From: Aerococcus sp. UBA6277
GTDB lineage: Bacteria > Bacillota > Bacilli > Lactobacillales > Aerococcaceae
DNA: 61,550 nucleotides
Assembly (NCBI RefSeq): GCF_002440555.1
Contig: NZ_DJUR01000004.1
Coordinates: forward strand, 1 to 61,550
Reading direction: 5' to 3'
Position numbers and translations under genes: made by a program. Shown piece after piece: positions 41,920 through 51,227 of this stretch. Below the pieces are notes generated by a model. That model had not been told where the DNA came from, ran no database searches, and was given only the letters and a program-made list of their open reading frames with translations. Every line of letters begins with the position of its first letter. Position 1 is the stretch's first letter.

Positions 41920-44133
41920 TTATGCATTACCAATTTCAACAACCAGTCCTTGTTCAATTTCAAAGTCTGGGTGTTCTTTTACACGATCTCTAGTTGCTCT
42001 ATCTTTCAATCCTAAACCTTCAGCTAGATCTTCAACAGATATTTTTCCGTCTTCCGCTAACTCATCAAATGTTACTTCTAATGATTCCATCCGCTGCCGT
42101 TTGCGTTCTTCTTTTTTATCCTTATTTGCTTTCGGTCCTGCTTTCTGCCAAGGAGCCTTTTCAGATTCTGGCTGTACTTGTTTAAGGATTCCACTGTCGT
42201 CTACATTATGTGTTGGATATTCAAACCACATATCAACGGGTGCGAACTTTTCAAACTCACGCAATGTACCTTCAACTCGCCAAGCCGATTTCTTTTTAGC
42301 GCGTTGGCCAGCTTCTAATGTAGCTATAGCTAACTGTTGTTGGTAATCTTTAAGGCCTTGTTTTGCATGATTATCCATGGCGACTACGCTTAATTGATCA
42401 TCGCGACTGACCCATGTATCAAAGTATCCTGGGTTATATTGCTTGAACCAACGTACGATTTCATCACACACTGCTCTGTCTGCTTGTTGATTCCGGATGC
42501 CTTCGTTAACGTCTAACTCGATAAGGTCCAAGATTGCGTCTGGGTCTCGTGCGAATACGCCAGAACCACTAGCACGATCCATAGAATGTTTACCACCTTG
42601 TGCACCTTTTGAATGATGATGAGCATAGATTACTGCAGTTTTTAATGCTGTGGCGATTTTGTCAAACTGATTGGTAAAAGCTGCCATATCCTCGGCTGAG
42701 TTTTCATCCCCTGTTAAAACCTTGTAAATTGGGTCAATGATGACGGCGATATAGCCTTTCTTTTCCGCACGTCTAATCAGCTTCGGTGCTAATTTATCAA
42801 GTGGTGCAGTCTTACCACGTAAGTTCCAAATATCGATATTTTGGATATTATACGGTTGTAAACCTAATGCGGTATATACGTCTTTGAATCGATGATAACC
42901 ACTGGCGTCGTCCAATTCTAAGTTGACGTACAGTACACGCCCTTGTGTACATTGCCAACCTAACCAACGAGTGCCTTCAGCAATTGCTATGGCCAACTCG
43001 ATTAAAGCAAATGACTTACCCGCTTTAGATGGACCAGCAAACAATAGTTTGTGTCCTTGACGTAACACACCTTGGATTAGCTCTGGTGCTTTTTCAGGCA
43101 TGTTATCCCATACATCAGATAAAGGAGCTGGGTCCGGTAAATCGTCGTTAACTTCTTCAATCCATTCTGACCATTCTTCATATGACGGTTTACCGATATT
43201 GGTATCTACAATGAATTGTTTCTTACCGTTACGCATGATACCGGGTAATCGACTTAACCGACTTGGGTTCTTGTTCTGTGTATCTACCTCTAAACCATTA
43301 CGCTGACAAACCGCGTATAGATGATTTACACGCTCTTTATACTGAGGCAAGGAGTTAGCGTCTATTCTTACGATTGCGTGTAAGGAACGACCACCACTAT
43401 GTACTAGCATGGCGATTGGTAATTCTAGTTCACGTAACAATGAGTTTTGACGGGCAATTTCAGTATTGTCTGATTCAACTAAGGCATATCTAAAATCTGT
43501 AACGTTATCATTCTTTACACCTTCACCGTCTAATGGATTGAATCGAACCCAAGCGCCTGCTTCAGGATCTGTGTCACCCAATGCTGCACCTAAGTCGTCA
43601 CCATATTTCTTGATATCTTCAATAATTTGACCGGCAGTCTTTGAGTAGATACCTTTACTTGGTAAATGCTTACCATCGCCTGTTTCGTATGTACTCGTCA
43701 CATATCCAACGTAATCATTGGAATCAAATAAGGTATTAATGTAGCGTATGACTTCTTCGTGTGGCTTCCAATTAACTGGCTCATGTACTTCTTTATCTTC
43801 AATCCAAGCGTCGTCTACAATGCGTAATTCATCTGAAATGACTGAATCCCACGACAATGCACCACCTTGTAAATTGCTGCGTTTTGATTGCCAGCCATGG
43901 TCTTTGGCCATCTGCGTAATTGTCGCTCCTGTAATACCTGTATCTTGGAACGTATCCCATTTGATGTAGCATTCTCCAGATTTGTGTCGGCTATCACTGG
44001 CTGACCATTCTTCCCAGTCGTGTGCTGTGTAGCCCTCTGCTTTTAATGCCATACCTACATCAACCCATTCCTGGTATGATAAGCTTGCTGGGTCAATTTG
44101 GTTTAATGGATCTAATAAATTAAATTTCGACAA
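41920..44133 (-). CDS. Phage primase/helicase (PriCT_1 + AAA ATPase)
   Basis: This 737-residue protein has an N-terminal PriCT_1-like domain (LSYQEWVDVGMALKAEGYTAHDWEEWSA, about residues 18-45), a central AEP-like region (about 130-330, RFNPLDGEGVKN, VHSGGRSLHAIV and NKNPSRLSRLPG motifs) and a RepA/DnaB-like ATPase with Walker A AGPSKAGKS (about residue 370) and Walker B AVIIDPIYKVL (about 463). It should prime and unwind phage DNA at the adjacent repeats. The start is TTG 44133 with TAGGTGAT upstream. Confidence 0.87.
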   Translation of the reverse strand: MSKFNLLDPLNQIDPASLSYQEWVDVGMALKAEGYTAHDWEEWSASDSRHKSGECYIKWDTFQDTGITGATITQMAKDHGWQSKRSNLQGGALSWDSVISDELRIVDDAWIEDKEVHEPVNWKPHEEVIRYINTLFDSNDYVGYVTSTYETGDGKHLPSKGIYSKTAGQIIEDIKKYGDDLGAALGDTDPEAGAWVRFNPLDGEGVKNDNVTDFRYALVESDNTEIARQNSLLRELELPIAMLVHSGGRSLHAIVRIDANSLPQYKERVNHLYAVCQRNGLEVDTQNKNPSRLSRLPGIMRNGKKQFIVDTNIGKPSYEEWSEWIEEVNDDLPDPAPLSDVWDNMPEKAPELIQGVLRQGHKLLFAGPSKAGKSFALIELAIAIAEGTRWLGWQCTQGRVLYVNLELDDASGYHRFKDVYTALGLQPYNIQNIDIWNLRGKTAPLDKLAPKLIRRAEKKGYIAVIIDPIYKVLTGDENSAEDMAAFTNQFDKIATALKTAVIYAHHHSKGAQGGKHSMDRASGSGVFARDPDAILDLIELDVNEGIRNQQADRAVCDEIVRWFKQYNPGYFDTWVSRDDQLSVVAMDNHAKQGLKDYQQQLAIATLEAGQRAKKKSAWRVEGTLREFEKFAPVDMWFEYPTHNVDDSGILKQVQPESEKAPWQKAGPKANKDKKEERKRQRMESLEVTFDELAEDGKISVEDLAEGLGLKDRATRDRVKEHPDFEIEQGLVVEIGNA

Positions 44134-44158
44134 GGTATCACCTACTTTCTGATAAAAC

Positions 44159-44167
44159 TGATATAAT
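44159..44167 (+). promoter_or_regulatory. Extended -10 promoter of the DUF4145 gene
   Basis: TGATATAAT (TG at 44159-44160 and TATAAT at 44162-44167) is an ideal extended -10 element, 33 bases before the TTG start. No good -35 is visible, as is common for extended -10 promoters. Confidence 0.6.
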
Positions 44168-44199
44168 TTGATTAACTAAATTTGAAGGAGTGAAATAAT

Positions 44200-44877
44200 T
44201 TGGAAAAGATTTTTAAGGAATTCAACATACAAATTAGTGGTACTACTAATGGATTTGTTTGTCCTCACTGCAATGTTTTTTCAGCAGCTGACTATAATTT
44301 GGTAGAACAGTTCAAGCACAATCATTTAAAATATGGGATTGTAATGTCTGATTGTGATTCATGTAGAAACGTTTCTATTTGGTTAATTAAAGATATTTTC
44401 CATTCATCTGAAGAAGATCTTTTATATCCTAGAAATGCAAAGAACATTGAACCTGCAAATATCGATATGCCTGATGACGTTAAGAAAATATACCAGGAAG
44501 CATCTTTAATTTTAGAAATTTCGCCGAGAGCATCTGCCGCTTTATCCAGGTTAGCCATTGAAACTCTTGCATCAAAACATTTAAATGCAGGAAAAGGATC
44601 ATTAAACGACATGATTGGTAATTTAGTACGTAATGGTTTATCATCTAGAATCCAAAGAGCTTTAGATGCAGTTAGAGTTATTGGGAATGAAGGTGTACAT
44701 CCTGGACAAATTGATATATCAGACGACAAGGAAATTGCTCATACATTATTAAAATTGATTAACATTATAGTTGAAGATCAAATTACTAGAGATAGAGAGA
44801 TAGACGAAATATACAGTTTAATCCCTGAAAATAAACTTAGAGGCATCGAAGGAAGAGATGCTAACTCTAATCAATAA
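44200..44877 (+). CDS. DUF4145-domain protein, reversed within the early operon
   Basis: This 225-residue protein has an N-terminal zinc-ribbon-like part with two CxxC pairs (CPHC near residue 21 and CDSC near 52) and a C-terminal DUF4145 domain (about 85-190) with ISPRASAALSRLAIETLASKHL and RVIGNEGVHPGQIDI, matching the family consensus. DUF4145 is a HEPN-related helical domain often linked to restriction or defence genes. The gene lies on the plus strand inside a minus-strand operon and has its own promoter, so it is expressed independently, probably in lysogens. The start is TTG with GGAGTGA upstream. Confidence 0.83.
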   Translation: MEKIFKEFNIQISGTTNGFVCPHCNVFSAADYNLVEQFKHNHLKYGIVMSDCDSCRNVSIWLIKDIFHSSEEDLLYPRNAKNIEPANIDMPDDVKKIYQEASLILEISPRASAALSRLAIETLASKHLNAGKGSLNDMIGNLVRNGLSSRIQRALDAVRVIGNEGVHPGQIDISDDKEIAHTLLKLINIIVEDQITRDREIDEIYSLIPENKLRGIEGRDANSNQ

Positions 44878-45046
44878 AATCTTTTTCAAAAAGTAAATTA
44901 CCTTCAAGGTCCCAATATTGTTTTGTGTACCGAATAGGATTTGATTCAGTTCCATCTCCAACTCTAAAACTAATTTCAATGACTTCTTTAATTTCCACAT
45001 TTTCTGGAGAAGTCTGTAGTCTTGCGATATCTTTATATTTTTTCAT
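44867..45046 (-). CDS. Small phage protein of unknown function
   Basis: On the minus strand, ATG 45046 (AGGAGA upstream) opens a 59-residue frame beginning MKKYKDIARLQTSPENVEI and ending LFEKDFID, with TAG at 44867. It overlaps the 3' end of the convergent DUF4145 gene by 11 bases. It is coupled to the helicase gene upstream (8-base gap). No domain recognised. Confidence 0.7.
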   Translation of the reverse strand: MKKYKDIARLQTSPENVEIKEVIEISFRVGDGTESNPIRYTKQYWDLEGNLLFEKDFID

Positions 45047-45054
45047 TTGTTCTC

Positions 45055-46638
45055 CTAACTAGGCTGATATACTTCTGCCTGTGCCTTTGAGTGAATACTA
45101 CGCCATTTGTTTGCAGCGATTTGATCTATTAAAACTTTAGCTTGGTCAAACTTCCAATTGGCCACATTTTGATAACCACGCTGTTCAAGTTGCCTAATCT
45201 GTTTAGGTGTTGATAAATCTTGTTGATTACGGTAATTGACACGTTTAAGTAATTCATCAGCTTTACCTTTAGAATCAATCGAAGTCGGGTCAATCCCGGC
45301 TTTTTCTATTTGATTCAGTTGTTCTTTAGTTGGTGGATCTAATTCTTGGCCAAACATTGGAACGTAATTCTGTAAGTCTTTGTCTTGAATCTGCATTTCA
45401 AACTGAATCGGGTCTACTAGACGTTTCTTCTTGGTCCGTAATTTCTCTAATTGTTTTGCTAATGCTTCTTCACGCTCGTTCGTAACGTCTTCAGCAGCTT
45501 CTTCAATGATATCTTCAATGTTGACAGGTTCATCTGATTCTTCAATCTTCTCTGTTGCCCTTTTGGCCACTTCTACATCTTCAGCGATTAAATGTGCCGG
45601 GTGTACTAGCTCATGTCGGTCTGTGTGCCATAAGAAGTCTAGTAATAATAGTTCTGACTTACCTGAATATAAACGTGTCCCACGCCCAACCATTTGACTG
45701 TATAAACTACGTACTTTAGTTGGTCTAAGAACTACAACGCAATCAACTGCTGGACTATCCCAACCTTCTGTCAAAAGCATTGAATTACATAAGACGTTGT
45801 ATTTACCATCGTCAAAATCTTTTAAAACTTCATCACGATCTTTTGAATTACCGTTAACTTCTGCAGCTTTAAAACCTTTAGCGTTCAACAGCTCAGTAAA
45901 CTTTTGACTAGTCTTAACTAAAGGCAGAAACACAACTGACTTTCTATCCTTGGCATGTTCTACCATTTCATCGGCAATGACTTCAAGATAAGGGTCTAAT
46001 ACATGACCAACTTGAGTAGCATTGAAGTCCCCTGCCGTTTGTTTGACACCATTTAGGTCTAAATGTATTGGTAACGTTAAAGCCTTAATCGGTGTTAAGT
46101 AGCCTGATTTAATAGCCTTAGGTAATGTGTATTCATAAGCCAATGAATCAAACAACTGTCCTAAGTTCTGCATATCACCACGGTCTGGTGTGGCTGTCAC
46201 ACCTAGCACATTCGCCGTTTCAAAATGCTTTAATACGGTCTGATAAGTTGATGACAAAGTGTGATGTGCTTCGTCCACAATAATGACATCAAAGTGCTCT
46301 GGACTAAATCGACTTAACCGCTTAGCCTGCGCCATAGACTGCACACTACCGACTGTAATCCGTGTCCATGATCCAATAGACGTTTCTTCCGCCTTTTCTT
46401 TAGACACTGATAACCCTGTTGATTTCTCAATTTTATCTGCTGCTTGATTTAATAATTCGCCACGGTGTGCCAGGATAAGCACGCGCTTACCCTGTCTAAC
46501 CGCTTCTTCTGCGACCTTACTAAATACGATTGTTTTCCCTGTACCAGTTGGCAATACTAGCAACGTTTTCTTGTGGCCAACATCCCATTCTTGAAATATC
46601 CGCTTAACGGATTCTTCTTGGTAATCTCTAAGTTTCAT
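45055..46638 (-). CDS. DEAD/DEAH-box helicase
   Basis: This 527-residue superfamily 2 helicase has Walker A LVLPTGTGKT (near residue 27), DEAH in VDEAHHTLSS (near 123), the SAT-like motif GVTATPDRGD and the C-terminal motif VI MVGRGTRLYSGK. It resembles phage helicases related to ResIII/RadD that open DNA during replication. The C-terminal part after residue 420 is basic and helical. GTGGAGG precedes the ATG. It is in the early operon between the DUF4145 inversion and small early genes. Confidence 0.92.
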   Translation of the reverse strand: MKLRDYQEESVKRIFQEWDVGHKKTLLVLPTGTGKTIVFSKVAEEAVRQGKRVLILAHRGELLNQAADKIEKSTGLSVSKEKAEETSIGSWTRITVGSVQSMAQAKRLSRFSPEHFDVIIVDEAHHTLSSTYQTVLKHFETANVLGVTATPDRGDMQNLGQLFDSLAYEYTLPKAIKSGYLTPIKALTLPIHLDLNGVKQTAGDFNATQVGHVLDPYLEVIADEMVEHAKDRKSVVFLPLVKTSQKFTELLNAKGFKAAEVNGNSKDRDEVLKDFDDGKYNVLCNSMLLTEGWDSPAVDCVVVLRPTKVRSLYSQMVGRGTRLYSGKSELLLLDFLWHTDRHELVHPAHLIAEDVEVAKRATEKIEESDEPVNIEDIIEEAAEDVTNEREEALAKQLEKLRTKKKRLVDPIQFEMQIQDKDLQNYVPMFGQELDPPTKEQLNQIEKAGIDPTSIDSKGKADELLKRVNYRNQQDLSTPKQIRQLEQRGYQNVANWKFDQAKVLIDQIAANKWRSIHSKAQAEVYQPS

Positions 46639-47106
46639 TTAGTCCTCCACTCCGAATAGGTATTTCTTGATACGTTCTTTCCCGACTGACTCGATTGCTT
46701 GTTGGGCTTTTTCTTCACTTTCAAAGTAGATAGCTCCTTGGGTTTGAGAAGATTTCATGGAATTAAACATGATACCGTCGAACTCATGGTCATAGTAAAA
46801 TTCAATATTACTTTTACCATTTTCAAAATGCTTGCCTAACTTCCGTAATTCTGCTTCAACTCTTAGTTTTTCTGCTGCGAACTCTGCTTCTTCTTTGGTT
46901 TTGTAAACATTGCCAACTTCAAGTACACGCTTTTCGGAAGGGACCCCTACCCAATCTTCACACAGAATGGATCCGGATAGACTAATGTACCAATACTCAT
47001 CACCATATTGTGGAAACTCTTCTTCCTGCTGCGCTTCAACTTTCAATGCTTCAATCTTCTCGGCAAATTCTGTTTCTAAAGCTTCAATTCTTTCTTGGAT
47101 GTTCAT
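46639..47106 (-). CDS. Unknown early phage protein
   Basis: This 155-residue protein has a helical start (MNIQERIEALETEFAEKIEAL) and then a beta-rich part with YGDEYWYISLSGSILCE and KRVLEVGNVYKTKEEAEFAAEKL, the pattern of small phage proteins that carry a WYL-like regulator fragment. It ends one base before the helicase start, so the two are coupled. No firm domain assignment. Confidence 0.72.
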   Translation of the reverse strand: MNIQERIEALETEFAEKIEALKVEAQQEEEFPQYGDEYWYISLSGSILCEDWVGVPSEKRVLEVGNVYKTKEEAEFAAEKLRVEAELRKLGKHFENGKSNIEFYYDHEFDGIMFNSMKSSQTQGAIYFESEEKAQQAIESVGKERIKKYLFGVED

Positions 47107-47108
47107 AG

Positions 47109-47504
47109 TTAGCCCTCCAATAACTCTATGTTTTCATAAATGTTTCCGATGACTTTCGCAGAATTAAATCTGCCATTTTTTGTGTATAATGTGTCGTATT
47201 CATCTTCTTGAAATGTCTCACCGATGTTTTTCCCGATAAATTGCGCCCTTGTCGAATGGTATTTAATGACACCCAGATAAGCGTCACCAGCCATCAGAAA
47301 ATCGCCATCATAAATCTCAACGCCATTCTTGTCTTTTAAGCCTGTGTATTGCATTAGAATAATTCTGTCGGTGTAATCATCCATAACTTCACCATTCCAA
47401 CCAAAATTGATATTTCCGTTTAGCTCAATGTACAAATCTCCCCTATCATCATCAAACCAATCGTTCTTCTTCTTATCCCAAGCTCTGAATTTAATATCAC
47501 GCAT
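47109..47504 (-). CDS. YopX-family phage protein
   Basis: With the start at ATG 47504 (GTAGGAGAATTAACG upstream) the product is 131 residues beginning MRDIKFRAWDKKKNDWF, the family hallmark, with LMQYTGLKDKNGVEIYDGD later. YopX proteins are common in early regions of Gram-positive phages and are oligomeric; their role is unknown. The open frame continues to 47627, but that part overlaps the upstream DUF669 gene and lacks a suitable site. Confidence 0.88.
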   Translation of the reverse strand: MRDIKFRAWDKKKNDWFDDDRGDLYIELNGNINFGWNGEVMDDYTDRIILMQYTGLKDKNGVEIYDGDFLMAGDAYLGVIKYHSTRAQFIGKNIGETFQEDEYDTLYTKNGRFNSAKVIGNIYENIELLEG

Positions 47505-47601
47505 CGTTAATTCTCCTACTTTCCGTTTTCTCCGCCATTTTAGTAAGTTGCCAGTAAATTGGAAATGCTTGTTGGTTCTTCGTCTGTCATTTCCAGTCCT
47601 C

Positions 47602-48150
47602 CTAAAATTGGAATCCTTGATTGCCACTTTGTGGTTGTTGTTGTGATGGTGTTTGTTGTGTTGGTTGTTGTACAGTCTCTTGGTGTTGTGGTGTCCACCC
47701 AGCCTGTGGTGGTTGTTGAGATGGCTCTAAGAATCGCGTAATACGGTTGTTCTTACTTTGATTACCATCTTTCTTGGTATATTCATTAACTTCAATTTCA
47801 CAGCGTCCAGTAGCGCCTACTACATAATTCCAATTAGGTGTTAAAGGTTGGCCTGGTTGTTTTTGTCCGATTGCGATAAAGAATTCTGAAATCTTAAATT
47901 CAGTTTTAGTGTGTAAAATCAAACGTTCGATGACTGTTGTATTCCCTTGTTCTCCACCAAAAATCTTGATATGTAATTCAGCCTGTGGTGACACGTCACG
48001 AATAGATGATTTTTCAGACGGCTGATATTGTCCTCGTTCCATCTTTTCTACTTTGAATTCATACTCACCAGGATCTAGCAGCGTAAATGATGATTCTTTT
48101 GTAATTTGGCTATCCCAAGATAATGCGCCTTCGAAGTGGTTGTTTGTCAT
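47602..48150 (-). CDS. DUF669 phage protein (SSB-like)
   Basis: This 182-residue protein contains the DUF669 core (LLDPGEYEFKVEKMERG, PQAELHIKIFGGEQG, LILHTKTEFKISEFF, about residues 24-110) and ends in a Gln/Pro-rich disordered tail (QQPPQAGWTPQHQET) with aromatic tip GFQF. That form resembles single-stranded DNA-binding proteins whose acidic tip binds partners, although the tip here is not acidic. It lies next to the AAA and Rad50-like genes of the recombination module. Confidence 0.82.
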   Translation of the reverse strand: MTNNHFEGALSWDSQITKESSFTLLDPGEYEFKVEKMERGQYQPSEKSSIRDVSPQAELHIKIFGGEQGNTTVIERLILHTKTEFKISEFFIAIGQKQPGQPLTPNWNYVVGATGRCEIEVNEYTKKDGNQSKNNRITRFLEPSQQPPQAGWTPQHQETVQQPTQQTPSQQQPQSGNQGFQF

Positions 48151-48152
48151 AA

Positions 48153-48446
48153 TTAAAACTCTCCTTTTTTGATTTGAATTAATTTGTCATATAGTTCTAT
48201 GTCGCCTTTAATTAGGCATTTAGCAATAGCTTTATCTATCTGTTTTCTGAATGTAATTCCTGATTGTGCAATGATCCATATTCTCTTAATTTCACTTAGA
48301 TTGAATTGTTCAAAACGTATTCGCATTAACTTATTCATAAATGCGTTATCTTCTTGAACACTGTCGGTTTCTTTATTTGCACTAGCTGTGCGATTGTCTA
48401 CGCTACTTAACCTTTTATCTGAAACTTCCTTATAAGGCATTCGCAT
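48153..48446 (-). CDS. Small phage protein of unknown function
   Basis: This 97-residue basic protein (MRMPYKEVSDKRLSSVDNRT onward, with FNLSEIKRIWIIAQSG and LIQIKKGEF) starts at ATG 48446, which AGGTGG precedes; GTG/ATG further up are also possible. It lies between the DUF669 gene and the AAA gene in the same operon. No domain recognised. Confidence 0.68.
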   Translation of the reverse strand: MRMPYKEVSDKRLSSVDNRTASANKETDSVQEDNAFMNKLMRIRFEQFNLSEIKRIWIIAQSGITFRKQIDKAIAKCLIKGDIELYDKLIQIKKGEF

Positions 48447-48447
48447 A

Positions 48448-49665
48448 TTAACCACCTACTTTGATATCCATATTTGCTACTGTTTCAGACGGATTCGAGT
48501 CATTCACTTTAGCAAACAAATCTGTTAGCATTTGTGGATTAGCTCTGATTTGATGAACAACATCCATCACGCCGTCCCAGTTGCTTGCAAGCCCTCCAGT
48601 AAAGTATTCGGGTGTTGAATTAGCAATGTTTTCAAACGGTGTGTTGATTGGGAAATGCCCCCGTATACCCATAACACCACGAATCTCATCGTCAGAAACA
48701 TCATTCGCATCCATTAAATCTGTCAACTCTTTTGGTAAAGCTTGGTGATGTTGAATACCGAATGCATTATCTACTTGTTCGTTGACCGCTGCTACTTGCT
48801 CCGGTGTTTGCTGAATAGCTTGACTTGCAAATGGATCTGGTGTCGATTCTGTTTGAGTAGGTGCTACAGGTTGTTGCGTAGGCTGTGTAACAGGTTCTGT
48901 TGGTACTTGTTGTTGTGCCATGTTTCCCTGGTTTAAATTAGGTACGACATGTGCAATTGAGCTGTAGTCTAAAGGTAGGCTTGGTGCTAAACCGAAGCGA
49001 TTTTTCGCATCGTATTGTGGTGAATGTTCCGTATAGATTTTGCGTTGACCACCTTGTGCTGCATACTTGTTGCCCATACCTTCACGTTTAACAACCGTTA
49101 CGTCATAGTTAAGGAATAACACCATATCTGCCCATTCCTTTGTTACACCAGCAATATGGCCGTTAGAACGCTTAGATAGTTTCAACTCATAACGATCATA
49201 TGCGCCTAAGTCTGTTGGGTCCTCAAACTTTTTAATTTCAGAGTGAGCCGTTAACACTACGTTGATACCTTGCTCTCTAACGTCCGATAACTTGTCTAGA
49301 AACTTGGTCCACTTTTCACGAACGGCAACATAGCCCGCACCGTAACCAGGTGATTCAATCGACTTCCAATTGTTTTCAGCTAGTACCTGATTTTCTGCTA
49401 GTGTCTGCGCCCAATCCGCTGTGTCAACAATCAGCGTAGCGCATGGCTTGTTTTGAATAACAAAGTCTAGTTCTTCCATTAACATTGTGAATGATGTCGG
49501 ATTAGGTAATCGATTTACATTCATATGCGTTGTAGATTCTTCAGTATCAATAAATAGCGGGTCAGGAAATTGTGCAGCAAATGATGATTTACCCACCCCC
49601 TCGGGTCCATATGCTACCACCTTCAACGCTTCGGTTTTAACACCACTTGTAATTTCAAAATTCAT
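48448..49665 (-). CDS. AAA ATPase of the phage recombination module
   Basis: This protein of about 405 residues starts at ATG 49665 (AAAGGTGG upstream) and has Walker A GPEGVGKSS and Walker B TLIVDTADW, the AAA_24/phage P-loop type related to RecA-like annealing partners such as Sak4. A long low-complexity Gln/Pro region (QQQVPTEPVTQPTQQPVAPT) splits it from a C-terminal part with helical character. It overlaps the end of the Rad50-like gene by one base, so the two are coupled. Role: recombination or loading on single-stranded DNA, by family. Confidence 0.78.
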   Translation of the reverse strand: MNFEITSGVKTEALKVVAYGPEGVGKSSFAAQFPDPLFIDTEESTTHMNVNRLPNPTSFTMLMEELDFVIQNKPCATLIVDTADWAQTLAENQVLAENNWKSIESPGYGAGYVAVREKWTKFLDKLSDVREQGINVVLTAHSEIKKFEDPTDLGAYDRYELKLSKRSNGHIAGVTKEWADMVLFLNYDVTVVKREGMGNKYAAQGGQRKIYTEHSPQYDAKNRFGLAPSLPLDYSSIAHVVPNLNQGNMAQQQVPTEPVTQPTQQPVAPTQTESTPDPFASQAIQQTPEQVAAVNEQVDNAFGIQHHQALPKELTDLMDANDVSDDEIRGVMGIRGHFPINTPFENIANSTPEYFTGGLASNWDGVMDVVHQIRANPQMLTDLFAKVNDSNPSETVANMDIKVGG

Positions 49666-50990
49666 TAAAATCCACCTTTCCATGTATTTGTATCCTGTGT
49701 CGGCACCTCAGCTACTGGGGTAGGATTATCGTCTACTACCATCCCGTCTTGGATTATAATCGTGCATTCTTCTCCACCAGAAACTCGTGTGGCAATAGCT
49801 TGCAGTTGCTCTTGTTCTAACCATTGACCGAACTCTTGCATTGTCTCGATATCCATTTGCTCCAGCTTATCGATGAGCACAAAACCACATTCCGGGTTTA
49901 ATTTGCGCACAATAGACACTGCTACAATCAACTGTTGTGAACCGGACATGTTATCCCATTTTTGACCTTGATAAGTGATCTCGCTATCCACGACTGATAG
50001 ACCAGGCAGTGGTAAGTTAGCATTGTTTAAAAGCTCCATCTTGCTTTGACGAATATCTTCAATATCTTGGTTCAAGTCTTTATATTGATTTTCTAATCGC
50101 AATGCTTCATCTTCAGCCATTGCCTTTTCAGCGTTCGTACGGACTTTGTCGTTAATCGTTTCGATTTCAGCGATACTTGCTTCAATTTCTGCCGTAGACT
50201 CATCTTGTAATTGCGCTGCAGTTTTATTCGCATTTTCCAAATCGGTAGCCGTTTCTGTATGTTTAGCTTTCATATCTGATAGCTCTTGTTGGATACGTGC
50301 TAATTCATTTTCTTTTTGTGTAATCAAATATTTTTGGTTCTCATATTGGTCAGCCAATTGTTTTGCTTGGTTTCGTTTCTGTTGGTTAGCCCCATTGCGC
50401 GCTAGAATTTCTTGTTGCTGGTTAACCAAATCAGAAGCCTTGATATAGTCATTAGGAGCATCTGGATACTCTGGTAATTCATTCGCATGAGCTCGCTTAG
50501 ATCGTGCTTCTTGTCCCGTATATAAGCGCTGATTAGCCTTTTCTTGCTCCTCTTTTTCGAGTTGTGCTAACTGGTCACCGACACCGATAATCTGCAGCAG
50601 TGTGTCAGCCTTTTCTTTTGCAGTTGACTCCATAAACTTTGGTAAATCGATGGCCAACTCCGATACGAAACTATCTAGTAAGTTTTGACCCGCTTTATCA
50701 CCTGATGGATCAGTCACTTTTAAATCTGAGTTTTTACCCTTACGCTCGACAATTAGCCCGTTTGATAGCTCTACTTTTAGATATGGGTCAGACATACTAC
50801 CTTCACGATTAGCTTGGCTAGGACGCTTACGATTACCACCTAAGGCCCATGCAATGGCATCTAGTACAGATGATTTACCTTGGTTATTTCTGCCACCCAA
50901 AACCGTTAATCCGCTCGCTGACGGCTCAAGCATTACAGCCTTCACACGTTTTGTATTTTCAATTTCTAATTTATTAATTTTCACTGTCAT
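49665..50990 (-). CDS. Rad50/SbcC-like ATPase
   Basis: This 441-residue protein begins with a RecF/SMC-type head, Walker A GGRNNQGKSSVLDAIAW (about residues 32-48), followed by a long coiled coil (about 150-310, ELARIQQELSDMKAKHTETA) and a C-terminal ABC half with signature MSGSQQLIVAVSI and Walker B ECGFVLIDKLEQMD. The usual glutamate after the aspartate of Walker B is a lysine here. It should form a dimer that processes DNA ends. It is in the recombination module; no SbcD-like nuclease lies beside it. Confidence 0.82.
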   Translation of the reverse strand: MTVKINKLEIENTKRVKAVMLEPSASGLTVLGGRNNQGKSSVLDAIAWALGGNRKRPSQANREGSMSDPYLKVELSNGLIVERKGKNSDLKVTDPSGDKAGQNLLDSFVSELAIDLPKFMESTAKEKADTLLQIIGVGDQLAQLEKEEQEKANQRLYTGQEARSKRAHANELPEYPDAPNDYIKASDLVNQQQEILARNGANQQKRNQAKQLADQYENQKYLITQKENELARIQQELSDMKAKHTETATDLENANKTAAQLQDESTAEIEASIAEIETINDKVRTNAEKAMAEDEALRLENQYKDLNQDIEDIRQSKMELLNNANLPLPGLSVVDSEITYQGQKWDNMSGSQQLIVAVSIVRKLNPECGFVLIDKLEQMDIETMQEFGQWLEQEQLQAIATRVSGGEECTIIIQDGMVVDDNPTPVAEVPTQDTNTWKGGF

Positions 50991-51044
50991 GATATACTCC
51001 TTTATATGTGTAGTAATAAGTCGTCATAGCCCTGACGGCTTTTT

Positions 51045-51227
51045 TTACGAATAATTTTTCCATTTATCGACATAGCGCTGGTCGATAATTAGGTTGTCGT
51101 AATAATCATTAATGCGTTTAATATCATCTAAGTGTTCTCTTAAATTAGTACCGTCGTAATCGTTGATAGCCTTTTGAATCTGCCATCGACGGTTCTCTTC
51201 GATGATGTCTATTGGTGATTTTTTCAC
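51045..51227 (-). CDS. Small phage protein of unknown function
   Basis: This 60-residue charged, helical protein (MKKSPIDIIEENRRWQIQKA onward, ending WKNYS) starts at GTG 51227, which overlaps the stop of the upstream gene (GTGA), indicating coupling. GGAGGACTGC lies before it. No domain recognised. Confidence 0.7.
   Translation of the reverse strand: MKKSPIDIIEENRRWQIQKAINDYDGTNLREHLDDIKRINDYYDNLIIDQRYVDKWKNYS

Noticed and set aside
44322..44729. 135-codon minus-strand open frame within the DUF4145 gene
   Set aside because: It is a shadow frame; the plus-strand product matches a known domain and has promoter and ribosome binding site.
47540..47590. 16-codon ORF with AGGAGG site between the DUF669 and YopX genes
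   Set aside because: The site is good (MTDEEPTSISNLLATY), but the length gives no coding evidence; it may be a leader or translational coupler, and I could not support it as a gene.
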